DNA of 54,408 bases from Planctomycetota bacterium (lineage in GTDB: Bacteria > Planctomycetota > UBA1135 > UBA2386): positions 5,526 through 59,933 of the forward strand of contig JAPYTD010000022.1 of NCBI GenBank assembly GCA_029936315.1. Reading direction: 5' to 3'. A program made the position numbers and the translations under genes. Every line of letters begins with the position of its first letter. Position 1 is the first letter of the stretch. Below, piece after piece: positions 36,501 through 44,957 of this stretch. The notes below the pieces were generated by a model. The model did not search any database. It was not told the origin of the DNA and saw only the letters and a list, made by a program, of their open reading frames with translations.

Positions 36501-37017
36501 GGCCCCGAACTTCGAGGCGATCAAGTGCCGACAAGGCCAACTGCAGCGAGGAGAACGCCGCGGCGGAATTTTGGTGCGGTACCTTGCCGCCGGCGATTTC
36601 GATCACCTGCTTGGCGTGCGGGACGCGATCGCGAGCCACGGCCCATAGTGCATCCTTCAGGCGCACCATGGTCTGGTTGCGCTGTTCGATATCGCGGTCG
36701 CTGATATCGCCGTCGTCGTTGCTGGCAACATCCGCATCGAAGCTCTTCTCGACGGACGCGAGCTGCGCCTGCATCTGGCCGCTGCGTTGCTCGAGGTCCG
36801 TTAGCAGTTGGCCGTTTTCGATCAGGGTCCACAATCCCGGGACACCGCGCAGCTGGCTATCGAGTTCTGCCAGAGCCTTGGTGGCCCCACCGAGGTGCTG
36901 GGTCGTCGGCGCACCGGCGAGATTGCTCTCGGCCTCGGCTAGCAACGCTAGGAGGGCTTCGGGAGCGGGTGGATGTTGCCGGCTGGTCCGGCGGAGCACG
37001 GCGATGATGCCACACAT
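33544..37017 (-). CDS. giant GlmS-like glutamine amidotransferase/SIS protein
   Basis: A 1157-residue relative of glucosamine-6-phosphate synthase (normally about 610). It begins MCGIIAV, so after Met removal Cys1 can act as the Ntn glutaminase nucleophile. About 140 extra residues, coiled-coil-like and acidic, separate this from RGRDSAGISVI; LGHTRWASVG and AHPLNS follow. SIS domain 1 (about 525-670) has VIGQGTAAVAGQAI, ISQSGTTTDT and EMSVASTKAFYAQ; SIS domain 2 (about 715-850) has KLSELCYKSIACDATEDKKH in place of the usual SYIHAEAYPAGELKHGP region. Residues 850-1157 are an extension I do not recognise. It may make an amino sugar other than GlcN-6-P, or be a diverged paralogue. Confidence 0.75.
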   Translation of the reverse strand: MCGIIAVLRRTSRQHPPAPEALLALLAEAESNLAGAPTTQHLGGATKALAELDSQLRGVPGLWTLIENGQLLTDLEQRSGQMQAQLASVEKSFDADVASNDDGDISDRDIEQRNQTMVRLKDALWAVARDRVPHAKQVIEIAGGKVPHQNSAAAFSSLQLALSALDRLEVRGRDSAGISVIVSDIATDPLSKLLAGRAGDHTGDTLFGNASVRLANDNLNFVYKHAAEIGELGDNVRALRQTIINDELLQAAFRQPDVQSLVLGHTRWASVGIISQPNAHPLNSEETSGESGPYVIGALNGDVDNYHDLVQQHDLELHDAITTDAKVIPALVSKQMANGHDLISGFRRTVSSFEGSVAIGAASTKEPSKLALALRGSGQALYIGLARDTYVIASEPYGVIEDCDRYLRMDGETPGNPNNPAASRGQVVVLDRDGAGEVAGITRIAYDATELPVTEDDLTTASITTRDIDRGDYPHYLLKEIGESPNSLQKTLRGRIVQKTDSQGSPRLEVALPESSLPKQAVESLQQGKTRRILVIGQGTAAVAGQAIAGAIADAVAGSKIAVQATPATELSGFGLGDDMSDTLIVAISQSGTTTDTNRTVDLVRGRGCTVVAIVNRRGSDLTDKANGVIYTSDGRDVEMSVASTKAFYAQCAAGQLLAMAIARASGCSNDQHEHELLTALVDLPNAMRTVLQQDANITAIARSLAPQRRYWALVGNGKNRVAAAEVRIKLSELCYKSIACDATEDKKHIDLSCEPMILCCAAGLTGSTADDVGKEIAIYKAHKASPIVIATAGETRFDAADGIIEVPACHPALAYILSTMGGHLFGYRAALAIDELARPLRLMRGAVEETFKDDTPTRVLETLAPRLQPHWIAFRKDLLLGRYDGTLEARTASRLTSLCNYALKLAPLDVFAVEFSEPGTPGVVVDRLTEELTKAIDELTRPVDAIKHQAKTVTVGISRTDEALLTAPFVREALAAGAVRDHVGYRDLRALASLDPAVVEVLGSTRYRIEMDPTEEGNDTAQVIDRRGIAKDLRSRTEENSVLRGTKHLVATERLLTVAKGRNDDRTVVIIPEVHNNQTVGLTLLHVRFQDHLDAQALRSVLGGYRNRYQSLADAVTETEPTFDEDLMATMRVVDLLCDPIDSLADRWRPGTLHAN

Positions 37018-37055
37018 AGTTAGACTGTTTTCCTGGAGCTCGGTCGCGAGGTGGG

Positions 37056-38279
37056 CTAGCGCCCTTCAAATTGGCTGAAGCCGCGTCGCAAGTTGGCCGA
37101 AAGCTCGGTCTCATTAGCCTCTTCGAGCGTGAGTGCGAGTCGCTTGAGCCACTCTGAAGCTGCGCTAGGGAGACTCCCGGGAGCCACATCGATGCGCGTC
37201 TTGGGGTCGACGAGCACCACTTGCATCTTGTCGCAAACGACTACACCCACGTTCTTCTCGAGTGCGAGCACTGTTCGTTGTTGCAACAGTTCTTGCCATT
37301 GCCCGGTCGGCAGCTTGGCAGTGCGGGCGCCATCGATGCCGAACTTCAAGGTGCCATCGGCCTGCCACTGAACGAACTGGTCGCCATACTTGCACGACGC
37401 GATTGCGAAGCCGCCGATGACCACAGACCCTTGATCCACAGACTCCTGATCCACCTTGGCCTTCGGCTCGGTCAGTTCTTGGCCCGACTTCCTCTTGGCG
37501 GCTGCGAGGATTGCGGCGATCGACTTGCCGTAGTCACCACCGACCAACTCTGGGAAGTCCGCGCCAAGCCAGACATTTAGCGCCTTGCTCGATTCGAGGC
37601 CCAGTCGCGCTCCCCACGGAATCCCGAGGAACGTGCGTTGGTCGGCGAGCGCGTCGATCAGCGGTTGCAGTGGCGGCGTCCGGCCTTGCTCGAGCAGCAG
37701 GCGGGTCAGGCGAACGCGCGCCCGCGGGTCGGCCTCGGCCAGCGCGAAGACCTTGTCTGCGCCCGTTCCTTCAGCGTTGATGATGGCGAGGCCGAGGCGC
37801 GCGTTGGTACGCATCTTCCACGCGGGGTCATCGCGGTACTTGTCAAACAACAACGTTTGCTTCGCTGTCGCGACGTTGTCGCCGGCGGTTGCCTTCGAGC
37901 CATCCTGCGCTCGCAGGGCCAGGCCGCGTAACGCACTCGACCGCCAGTAGAAGTCCAGGTCCTCGGCCCACGCCTGCAGCAATACGACGGTCTCGGGGCT
38001 GGTCGTCTTGCTATTGGCAATGAGATCTACCAACGAAATCGGCACCGCGTTGCGGCCCTTCTTATGGGAGTACGCCTTGATCGCCGGCACCGCCGCCGCC
38101 CCGGCTGTGGCGACGCGCCTTGCCGCCGCGAGACGAGTGCCATAGCGGCGCGCTTCGCACGCATTCTTGACGTGCTTCTGCCACTGATCAGGATCTTGCT
38201 CGCCATCGGGCCAGAACGCGAGAACGGGAGCGGCGACAACTGCGAAGAGCAGCAGCAGCATCGATGTGTTTGCCTTCAA
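37056..38279 (-). CDS. exported HEAT-like repeat protein
   Basis: A 407-residue protein with a signal peptide (MKANTSMLLLLFAVVAAPVL) and helical repeats over about 35-230 (RRVATAGAAAVPAIKAYSHK, WRSSALRGLALRAQDG, MRTNARLGLAIINAEG). The C-terminal part (about 270-400) looks like a compact beta domain (VIGGFAIASCKYGDQFVQWQ, VGVVVCDKMQVVLVDPKTRI). No catalytic motif. Upstream of the GlmS-like gene on the same strand with a 38-bp gap; probably co-transcribed but not obviously related in function. Confidence 0.7.
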   Translation of the reverse strand: MKANTSMLLLLFAVVAAPVLAFWPDGEQDPDQWQKHVKNACEARRYGTRLAAARRVATAGAAAVPAIKAYSHKKGRNAVPISLVDLIANSKTTSPETVVLLQAWAEDLDFYWRSSALRGLALRAQDGSKATAGDNVATAKQTLLFDKYRDDPAWKMRTNARLGLAIINAEGTGADKVFALAEADPRARVRLTRLLLEQGRTPPLQPLIDALADQRTFLGIPWGARLGLESSKALNVWLGADFPELVGGDYGKSIAAILAAAKRKSGQELTEPKAKVDQESVDQGSVVIGGFAIASCKYGDQFVQWQADGTLKFGIDGARTAKLPTGQWQELLQQRTVLALEKNVGVVVCDKMQVVLVDPKTRIDVAPGSLPSAASEWLKRLALTLEEANETELSANLRRGFSQFEGR

Positions 38280-38294
38280 TGGTCGAATCGTCTG

Positions 38295-38714
38295 CTAGTT
38301 GGCTGTGACCGTGTCCGAGTCCATCGCGTAGACGAGGATGACGTCGCCGTCCTCCTTTTCTTCGCCGACGTACAGCTTGCCGGTCACCGTGACGACACCC
38401 GTCAGGATGTCCATGGTGACGTCTTCAGGCAGCGTGCAAAACACGATCTCGTTCATCATCGGCGTGCCGTTGCAACCGCACGCGTCGTTGATCAGCATGA
38501 ACGAGTTGACCGGACCGCTGCCGGCGAACTCGCGTCGCATGAAACCACGGATCTCAACGACCTTCTCGTCGAGATCGGTGACCTCCTTCGGCAGCGTCAT
38601 TCCCTCTTCGTACGTGTAGCCAGCCAGCACGGGGAAGCCGATGGGCTCCGGATCGGTGCAGGCTGGCCCGCCAATGGCGGACAGCAAGAACAGGGTGAAT
38701 GAGGCACGCAACAT
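38295..38714 (-). CDS. DUF3299-like lipoprotein
   Basis: A 139-residue protein. I start it at ATG 38714 (MLRASFTLFLLSAIGGPAC), which gives a short signal peptide with a lipobox-like GGPAC; upstream in-frame starts overlap the divergent gene. The mature part carries VVEIRGFMRREF and FMLINDACGCNGTPMMNEIV, similar to the DUF3299 pattern in which a Cys-containing motif follows the statement of an OB-like beta fold. Function unknown; such proteins are often found near copper- or transport-related lipoproteins. It lies 15 bp upstream of the HEAT-like gene. Confidence 0.6.
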   Translation of the reverse strand: MLRASFTLFLLSAIGGPACTDPEPIGFPVLAGYTYEEGMTLPKEVTDLDEKVVEIRGFMRREFAGSGPVNSFMLINDACGCNGTPMMNEIVFCTLPEDVTMDILTGVVTVTGKLYVGEEKEDGDVILVYAMDSDTVTAN

Positions 38715-38805
38715 GGTCAATCTTCGGGCCACACAGCCTACCAAAGCTGTGTGGCCATCGGGGATCCTTATGTCATCGGCAGGCGGACGGCGGATACTGC
38801 GATGC

Positions 38806-39183
38806 ATGACGTCCAGGCCCAAGAACCTGCTGGACCGTGTTCGCAAGATTGCGCTGAGTTTCCCCGATACCGAGGAGTCCTCGCGACTTGGCGGATCTCC
38901 GCACTTTTACGTGCGCGGCAAGATCTTCTCCGGCTGTGGTGACGAGGGCGGGACCTGGTCGGTCGGGGTCAAGGTTGGCCTCGAGTTACAGTCTCTGATG
39001 GTCGAGCGACCGGGCATCCACATCGCAAAATACGTCGGTCGCTATGGCTGGATCAGTGTCGATGAGGAGGCTCTGCAGGATGAGGACGAGCTGCATCACT
39101 TGATCGAGTTGAGTTACGACCAGATCCGTTCGAAGGCGCCGGGTGGCAAGAAGGCCGCAAGTAAGAAAGCCGCGAAGAAGTAG
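38806..39183 (+). CDS. MmcQ/YjbR-family protein
   Basis: A 125-residue protein of the MmcQ/YjbR (CyaY-like fold) family, described as DNA-binding-like but without firm function. It shows IALSFPDTEESSRLGGSPHF, YVRGKIFSGCGDEGG and VGRYGWISVDEEALQDEDEL, followed by a Lys-rich tail (GGKKAASKKAAKK) that may bind nucleic acid. The start at 38806 places the family N-terminus immediately after Met; the open frame upstream overlaps the divergent lipoprotein gene. Confidence 0.8.
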   Translation: MTSRPKNLLDRVRKIALSFPDTEESSRLGGSPHFYVRGKIFSGCGDEGGTWSVGVKVGLELQSLMVERPGIHIAKYVGRYGWISVDEEALQDEDELHHLIELSYDQIRSKAPGGKKAASKKAAKK

Positions 39184-39225
39184 GGGCCTCGGATCATTCC
39201 TTGTGCGTTCTTGGCGAGAGCGCAA

Positions 39226-41115
39226 CTACAGCCGCACCACAACCGGCGCCACTTCGAACATCTTGATCTGCACGTAGCGTTTGTGCTGCGCGAAGCCGTC
39301 GATGTCGATCAGCAACTCGTATGGGCCGGGTGCCAGGATATCGGTGCATCGTGCGGTCTTGGCGCCGAAGACGCCGGGCTTGCCACCGACCTCCATGCGC
39401 ACCATGCGTTTTTTGCCATCCACACCGCGCACGGTGCAGCTTCCGGCGACGTAGCGGCCGCGATCGTCGAGCACCTGCAACGCGAACGTGCCGCCGAATC
39501 GGGCGGGCAGGACCAGCTTGTTGGTAGTGCGCGTGTTGAACGTGCGATCGATCGGAAGCAGGAAGGTGCCGTTGCGTTCGCCGCGGCCTGCCGACACGTG
39601 GAGTTCGTAGTCTCCTGGATCGAGCCACATTCGAAACGGTCCGCTGCTGTCGCCGCGCGAGAGTGTCTCCGTGGCCTTGCGGCCATCGGCGCACTGCCAC
39701 GTGAACTGTGCGTTGCGAACCCGGATCTTGCCGTCGAACTCGATCTGAAGTTCGACGAGCTGGTTGCGCATGACCATGTCGATGGTCTGTTCGAGGTGGC
39801 TCGAAGCGAGCGACTGCCAGGGCGACCGCAAGGGGCCTTGTTCGGCGCGTGCCATGGCGTCCGTTGCGAACAGCACACTGCTCGTGCCGTCCGCTTCGGC
39901 GCGGTGAGGTGAATGGCCGTGGATCAGCACGCGTGCATGCGGCACAAGCTGTCCATCGTGCACGGCGCGCACCGTGACCGGGAACGGCAGCATGATCTCA
40001 GTCGTCGCGGGGGCGCCGACGTGTTGCGTTGGCAGCTTGCCGATGATGCGGGTCTTGCCGACGGCGATTACCGTTAGCGTGGCTGCGGCGGATGGTGCGG
40101 TTGGCACGGAGAATCGACCTTTGTCGTCGATTTCGGCAATGCCGTTCGCAACGACGCTGCCGCTCTGCTGCCACATCACTTCGGCATGTTTGCTTAGCGC
40201 CAGTTTGATGCCGTCGCCGAGCACGAAGCGTAACTGTGCTCCGACGGCAGGCGTGCGGTCCGGCCAGAGCACGGTGCCGTCGATGCTATCGGCGTCGGCG
40301 AGTGTGAAGTCGCACGCGGTGCCGGGGTGGTTGATCGCCAATTGTACAGGGCGTGTTGTCGGCAGCAGGTCCCCGCGGAAATTGCCACTGTCGTTCACGC
40401 CGTCCATGGTGCGCCACATCATCACGTTCGGCGTCATCGCGCTCACTACGATGAGCAGGCGCATGTCGGGTGGTGCCCGCAAGTGATAGTTGCCATGGTG
40501 GTCGGTGCCGGTTGCCCCGAGTAACTCGCCAGTCGGTTGGCCGGCCCGCATGGCAAATGCCGAGATGCGGGCGCTGGCGATGGCTTTGCCACGGCTGTCG
40601 GTGACCTTGCCGTTGAGCGCGGCGACCGGTTGCACCTCGATCTTGAGCACGTTTTCGAGCGCCAGCGTGCCGCGCTCGCGGTGAACGAGTTCTCGGTAGT
40701 GCTCGTTGCGTCCTGAGATGCTCAGTTTCACCGGCATGCCTGACTGCCACCATTCGGGCAGCTTGAGGATGCACTTGCCGGTAGCAGTCACCGGCGCATC
40801 GCAATGGTGCTCGTCAAACCTGCGGCTGCGGTCCTTCATTTCGAGGCGCAGATCGTTGGTCCACGGCACGTCTTGGTGGATGCCGCGGAGTTGAACGCTA
40901 AGGATGCGATTCTGACCGGATCGAGTCTTCAGGCCGTTGGACCGCAGCGGGATGCGGGTGATGTCGCCCGAGTTGGCCTGTGGATACCCGGATTCGATCT
41001 GGCTGCCCGGGTCGTCGTAGCGCGGTGGTGCCACACTGCGCGGCCACCAGAACCATGTCGACACCGCTGCCGCGATGGCGAGCAGGCAGGCCATGAGCAC
41101 CAGGCTTCGCTGCAT
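39226..41115 (-). CDS. exported protein with carboxypeptidase-regulatory-like domains
   Basis: A 629-residue protein anchored by an N-terminal hydrophobic segment (MQRSLVLMACLLAIAAAVST). It contains Cna-B/carboxypeptidase regulatory-like beta-sandwich repeats, best seen as LNGKVTDSRGKAIASARISA with TDHHGNYHLRAPPDMRLLIV, and later IDGTVLWPDRTPAVGAQLRF. The C-terminal half has further beta-rich units (YELLIDIDGFAQHKRYVQIK). No enzyme motif. I start it at 41115; the frame extends upstream to 41235 but that part looks non-coding. Likely an extracytoplasmic scaffold. Confidence 0.75.
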   Translation of the reverse strand: MQRSLVLMACLLAIAAAVSTWFWWPRSVAPPRYDDPGSQIESGYPQANSGDITRIPLRSNGLKTRSGQNRILSVQLRGIHQDVPWTNDLRLEMKDRSRRFDEHHCDAPVTATGKCILKLPEWWQSGMPVKLSISGRNEHYRELVHRERGTLALENVLKIEVQPVAALNGKVTDSRGKAIASARISAFAMRAGQPTGELLGATGTDHHGNYHLRAPPDMRLLIVVSAMTPNVMMWRTMDGVNDSGNFRGDLLPTTRPVQLAINHPGTACDFTLADADSIDGTVLWPDRTPAVGAQLRFVLGDGIKLALSKHAEVMWQQSGSVVANGIAEIDDKGRFSVPTAPSAAATLTVIAVGKTRIIGKLPTQHVGAPATTEIMLPFPVTVRAVHDGQLVPHARVLIHGHSPHRAEADGTSSVLFATDAMARAEQGPLRSPWQSLASSHLEQTIDMVMRNQLVELQIEFDGKIRVRNAQFTWQCADGRKATETLSRGDSSGPFRMWLDPGDYELHVSAGRGERNGTFLLPIDRTFNTRTTNKLVLPARFGGTFALQVLDDRGRYVAGSCTVRGVDGKKRMVRMEVGGKPGVFGAKTARCTDILAPGPYELLIDIDGFAQHKRYVQIKMFEVAPVVVRL

Positions 41116-41321
41116 GGCGCGCACGATACCTGTTTGGGACGGTGCGTGGTCGCACGCCGTTGCGAATCCACACCAGCCTCGGGGAACATAGTGACAAAAG
41201 CTGGCGGGCTGATTCCCGTAACGTCGCCTTAGCATTAGCCAGTCCTCTGTCTGGTGCGGATACTCGTCCCAACTCGGAGTGCACTCTTGCGTGTGCTCGC
41301 AACCTCATCCCAGGAGATCTC

Positions 41322-42152
41322 ATGCGTTCGTCTAGTTGGTTACCGCTCATTGCCGTTGCGACTCTTGGTCTTGGCTCTTGCGACAGCAAAGTCAGTTCAC
41401 TCACCGATCCGAATCTGTTGGCGCGGATCGAAGTGATTCGGGACTGCTTCCCGAGTCTGTGGACATTCGTTGATGGCGTCACCGACATCGCCGGCACCTG
41501 GAAGATGACCAACGGCGGAACCACGCCGGACCCCGCGGGTCTGACCCATACCGTGAATGGCGATGGCAGCATCACCGCGACGTTGCTGGTCGGAAGCACG
41601 ACGATCGAGATGGTCATCAAGTTCTACGGTCCGGGTGGTGCGGAACAGGACCTGACGTCGGTCATCGATCCGCCAACCACGTTGGGCGACAAGATCGACG
41701 CAGCTGCGACGGAGCTCCGCGACCTATTCGCTTCCGACGAGAAGTTCATCCACGGCGTCTACTCGATCACTGGCGGGGGCGTTTCGGCCACGGGCGAAGC
41801 GTTGACCGGCATCATCGGGGGTTCGCTCAACCAAAACGAACTCGAGGAGCTGCGCTCCACGCTTGAGCTGGTAACGACCGGCATTCCAGCAGTTGATCCG
41901 AGCACGATCATGGACAGTGCTTCGACCCCGCCATGCACGTTGACGTTCACGATCCCCGGGTTGATCACCGACGAGGAGCCGGGTCAGGAGTATCCACGCG
42001 GCACGATTAGCATAGTTATTGATGACGGCACCACGACTACGAATGCGACCATGGTGTTCGACAAGACCGCGATTGCCAAGATCACGCTCGAAGGGCTTAT
42101 TGGCGGGTTCGACCTCAACCTCGACACTCTGATGCTTACGGAGTCATTCTAA
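41322..42152 (+). CDS. lipoprotein of unknown function
   Basis: A 276-residue protein with signal peptide and lipobox (LPLIAVATLGLGSC, Cys at about 20). The ATG at 41322 has one of the few clear Shine-Dalgarno sequences of the window, AGGAG at 41312-41316. The mature part is acidic and beta-rich (TDIAGTWKMTNGG, SITATLLVGSTTIEMVIKFY, RGTISIVIDDGTTTTNATMV). No family recognised. Three bases separate it from the beta-barrel gene downstream, so the two are very likely one operon and perhaps an outer-membrane assembly. Confidence 0.75.
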   Translation: MRSSSWLPLIAVATLGLGSCDSKVSSLTDPNLLARIEVIRDCFPSLWTFVDGVTDIAGTWKMTNGGTTPDPAGLTHTVNGDGSITATLLVGSTTIEMVIKFYGPGGAEQDLTSVIDPPTTLGDKIDAAATELRDLFASDEKFIHGVYSITGGGVSATGEALTGIIGGSLNQNELEELRSTLELVTTGIPAVDPSTIMDSASTPPCTLTFTIPGLITDEEPGQEYPRGTISIVIDDGTTTTNATMVFDKTAIAKITLEGLIGGFDLNLDTLMLTESF

Positions 42153-42155
42153 GCT

Positions 42156-42905
42156 ATGCGCACTCGCACACTACTTCTCGCAAGCTTGGCGCTGATGACC
42201 GTGCCTGCCTGCTCGGTTCCGACTGTGGCAGTACAGGCGGGCTTTGCCCAGCTGTCACTCGATGGTGACATCGGCTACGTGCAAAACACGGAGCCGGTCA
42301 GCATTGGTCAGGACGCGAAGGCGTTCGGTCTCGGTGACAAGCAAGGGTCGCCATATGTGCGCGGTCAGGTCGACTTCGGGATGCCGGTCTTGACGGTGTC
42401 TGGCTTCAGTTTCGAAGATGAAGGCCAAGGCACCTTGGGGGCCGACTTCGGTAACTTGACGCAAGGCGTGGCGGTCAACAGCACGCTGGAGATGCAGGCA
42501 TTGAAGCTCTCGTATGCCTTCGACATCGGCTTTGGTCCGGTAGCTATCTCTCCCGGTTTTGCGGTCGACTACTTCGACTTGTCGATTGAGGCGACCAACG
42601 GGCTCATTACCGAGCAGGTAGACCTCAACGGTCCGTTCCCGCTCCTTTTCCTCCGTGCGACGGTCGACTTCGGCACCGTTGGCGCGTTTGTCGAAGCGGG
42701 CTACCTCGGCGCCGATGTCGATGACGTCGATGGCGCACTGCTCGACATCGAGGCCCAGCTGCTGGTCCGGCCGTGGAGCGCGCTTGAGCTGTTCGTTGGT
42801 TACCGCTACCTGCAGTTGCAGCTGGATGGCTTGATTGACGACGACTCGTTCGACACCGATCTGATCATCTCCGGCCTGATCTTCGGCGGCGGCCTGAAGT
42901 TCTAG
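42156..42905 (+). CDS. outer-membrane beta-barrel protein
   Basis: A 249-residue protein with signal peptide and possible lipobox (LLLASLALMTVPAC). The mature chain alternates hydrophobic and polar residues in amphipathic strands separated by acidic turns (SPYVRGQVDFGMPVLTVSGF, ALKLSYAFDIGFGPVAISPG, LDIEAQLLVRPWSALELFVG) and ends in a C-terminal Phe after GLIFGGGLKF, the classic beta-signal for barrel insertion. About eight to ten strands can be counted. It supports an outer membrane in the host. Operon partner of the preceding lipoprotein gene. Confidence 0.75.
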   Translation: MRTRTLLLASLALMTVPACSVPTVAVQAGFAQLSLDGDIGYVQNTEPVSIGQDAKAFGLGDKQGSPYVRGQVDFGMPVLTVSGFSFEDEGQGTLGADFGNLTQGVAVNSTLEMQALKLSYAFDIGFGPVAISPGFAVDYFDLSIEATNGLITEQVDLNGPFPLLFLRATVDFGTVGAFVEAGYLGADVDDVDGALLDIEAQLLVRPWSALELFVGYRYLQLQLDGLIDDDSFDTDLIISGLIFGGGLKF

Positions 42906-42916
42906 GTCTTGCCCAG

Positions 42917-42937
42917 GGGCCGCCGATGGTGGCCCCA
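42917..42937 (+). terminator. hairpin after the beta-barrel gene
   Basis: GGGGCC and GGCCCC pair around a 9-nt loop, 12 bases after the stop codon at 42905. GC-rich stem in the right place for a terminator, though no T-run follows. Confidence 0.45.
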
Positions 42938-43021
42938 CGAGCGGGTGCGCACTCAGGCAAATTGAGCAAGACGGCCTGCCGTAAGGGCCACATTTGGGAC
43001 ACTTACGAGAGTCGGGAAGGT

Positions 43022-43042
43022 CCCACAATCTCCAGATGTGGG
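43022..43042 (+). promoter_or_regulatory. hairpin in the leader of the secreted-protein gene
   Basis: CCCACA and TGTGGG pair around a 9-nt loop, about 76 nt before the ATG at 43118. It could be a leader stabiliser or an operator-like element; nothing more specific can be said. Confidence 0.3.
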
Positions 43043-43117
43043 TATCCTTGTTCGCATCTTGTGGCCTCGCGATCTCTGTCTGGGCTACTCGTCCCTGCTT
43101 GTCCTGGAAGGAACCCC

Positions 43118-44842
43118 ATGAAGATTCTCTCTGCTATTGCTGTCCTATCCTTGGCGGCATCGGTTTGCGCTCAAGTGCAGACCCTCAATGTCGCGCCCAA
43201 CGGCATTGCTCTTACCTACACCAACCCAGGCGCGAACTTCTTCGACCTGACTGTTACGAGTTTGACCGGCATCACGCTGCAAGAACTGAACGTTCAGCTC
43301 AACTCGCCGGCCGGAATTGTTGGCACGATTGAAGTTTGGTCGACGGCGACCACACACATCGGCCAGGAGAACACGCCAGGCAACTGGCAGCAGCGCTCCA
43401 GTGGCACGATCATCTCCGCTGGCACTGCTTCGACCTGTCAGAACGCCCTCGGTCCGAACACCTTGTTCTTCGGCCCCGGCACCTACGGCATCGCGGTCGT
43501 CTACGTCGGCGTCAACCACGTCTTCGACGGCACGGTAACCTACCCGTCGGGTCCGTACTTTGACGCCAACATCAGTGTCAACAACGGCACCACCCAAGCT
43601 AATGCATGGACTTCCGCGCCGTTGACCGCGTTCACCTTTGGTGGCACTGCCTACAGTGGCACGCTGATGCAGTTCGACCTGAGCTACTCGGTTGGTCCGA
43701 TCACCCACGCTTGCGCGACCTGTGGCACGACGGGCGAAGGCTCGAACCTGCACTCCGCCTCGGCGTTCCAGCTCTTTGGTGAGCCGAACCCCAACGCGAC
43801 CGCCAGCGCCGCCCTGCAGGGCAATGTCTTGACGTTCATCCCGAACGGCTCGGGCAACGGCTACATCCTCACCGATGGCACCGGCACTGGCCCGGTCTAC
43901 GTTCCGCCGAGCGGCAACGAGACCAACCTGCCGCTCGTGGACAACCAAGAAGTTCAGGTCACGACGGCGCTGCCTTACCAGTTCCCTGGTGATACGGGCG
44001 TGCAGCTGACGCAAGACTTCTTCATCAACTCCAACGGCTACGTGTCGCTAGTCCAAGCCCAAACGGCGTTCGTTGGCGCCCCGCGTGACGCGCAGGCGAT
44101 CATGCAAGGCGTCTCCGCGGCGTACTACGCCTACCACGACTACGACAACAGCGAAGCTGGCAGTGGCAACATCTCCTACGAGGAAGATCTGGTCAATGGC
44201 ATCTTCTACGTCACGTGGGACATGGTCGAAGGCGTCCCGAACACGCTTGCCAACCCGAGCACAATCCAGTTCCAGTTCGAAGTCTTCACCGGCTTTGTGC
44301 ACATCATCTTCGACCTCATCGATCCGGTTGGTGGCAGCAACGTCTCCGGTGGTGACAACATGATGATCGGCTGGTCGCCGGCCGGCCCGTCGCCGCGCAC
44401 GGACGAGTTCGACTTCGCGACGTTGTCTGGTGCTCCGCTGACGCTGACGCAACCGGAAGTGCTTCCGTTCACCCTGGAGAACGTTGGCCCGCCGATCATC
44501 AACAGCATGTTTGACTTGGTCACGAGCGTCGAGCCGACCGCGAGCATCGGTATCAACCTGCTCGGCACGACCACGATGGCGACACCGCTCGATCTGGGCG
44601 CCCTCGGTGGCCCGGCTGGCACGCTGCTCTACCTCGATCCGGCGACGTCGATCCTCAACACCATCTCCAACATCCCTGGTGTTGGCACGATGTCGTTGAC
44701 GATCCCGGTCCCGAACAACCCGGCGCTGTCGGGCATCGAGATCAACAGCCAGTCGTTCTGGCTCGACCTGGCCGGCGCGAACTTCCCGTTCACGAACGTG
44801 GTCGGCTCGAACCTCGTCACCTGCACGGTCGGCAACTTCTAG
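43118..44842 (+). CDS. secreted beta-rich protein
   Basis: A 574-residue protein with a clean signal peptide (MKILSAIAVLSLAASVCAQ). The ATG at 43118 follows GGAAGG (43106-43111), a good ribosome-binding site; the upstream open frame is non-coding. The mature chain is rich in Asn, Thr, Gly and Ser and in short beta strands (LNVQLNSPAGIVGTIEVWST, LDLGALGGPAGTLLYLDP). The middle (about 350-470) has a nidogen-like flavour (FFINSNGYVSLVQAQ, ISYEEDLVNGIFYVTWD, IQFQFEVFTGFVHIIFDLID). Codons are strongly biased to C and G third bases and the gene has its own strong terminator, both suggesting high expression. Probably an extracellular or surface-layer component. Confidence 0.75.
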   Translation: MKILSAIAVLSLAASVCAQVQTLNVAPNGIALTYTNPGANFFDLTVTSLTGITLQELNVQLNSPAGIVGTIEVWSTATTHIGQENTPGNWQQRSSGTIISAGTASTCQNALGPNTLFFGPGTYGIAVVYVGVNHVFDGTVTYPSGPYFDANISVNNGTTQANAWTSAPLTAFTFGGTAYSGTLMQFDLSYSVGPITHACATCGTTGEGSNLHSASAFQLFGEPNPNATASAALQGNVLTFIPNGSGNGYILTDGTGTGPVYVPPSGNETNLPLVDNQEVQVTTALPYQFPGDTGVQLTQDFFINSNGYVSLVQAQTAFVGAPRDAQAIMQGVSAAYYAYHDYDNSEAGSGNISYEEDLVNGIFYVTWDMVEGVPNTLANPSTIQFQFEVFTGFVHIIFDLIDPVGGSNVSGGDNMMIGWSPAGPSPRTDEFDFATLSGAPLTLTQPEVLPFTLENVGPPIINSMFDLVTSVEPTASIGINLLGTTTMATPLDLGALGGPAGTLLYLDPATSILNTISNIPGVGTMSLTIPVPNNPALSGIEINSQSFWLDLAGANFPFTNVVGSNLVTCTVGNF

Positions 44843-44860
44843 TCGCCTCTGTGTTTAGGT

Positions 44861-44882
44861 AGCGGTCGGTTCGCCGGCCGCT
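44861..44882 (+). terminator. UUCG-tetraloop hairpin, first of two
   Basis: AGCGGTCGG pairs with CCGGCCGCT (one G-U pair) across a TTCG tetraloop, 19 bases after the stop of the secreted-protein gene. This very stable hairpin probably protects the mRNA 3' end or helps termination together with the next hairpin. Confidence 0.75.
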
Positions 44883-44885
44883 TGC

Positions 44886-44927
44886 AACATGGCCTCCGCT
44901 CCTTGGGTGCGGAGGCCATGTTCGTTT
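44886..44927 (+). terminator. strong terminator, second hairpin
   Basis: A perfect 14-bp stem, AACATGGCCTCCGC with GCGGAGGCCATGTT, closes a 9-nt loop (44900-44908) and is followed by CGTTT. It is the clearest terminator in the window and ends the secreted-protein transcript. Confidence 0.9.
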
Positions 44928-44957
44928 GTAGGGCAGAGTGCTGTCAGCGTGCTGCTC

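Noticed and set aside
36359..37078. Long plus-strand frame of 239 codons opposite the GlmS-like gene
   Set aside because: It is a shadow of the minus-strand gene, which has clear Ntn and SIS motifs; its own peptide is Ser/Arg-rich without domains.
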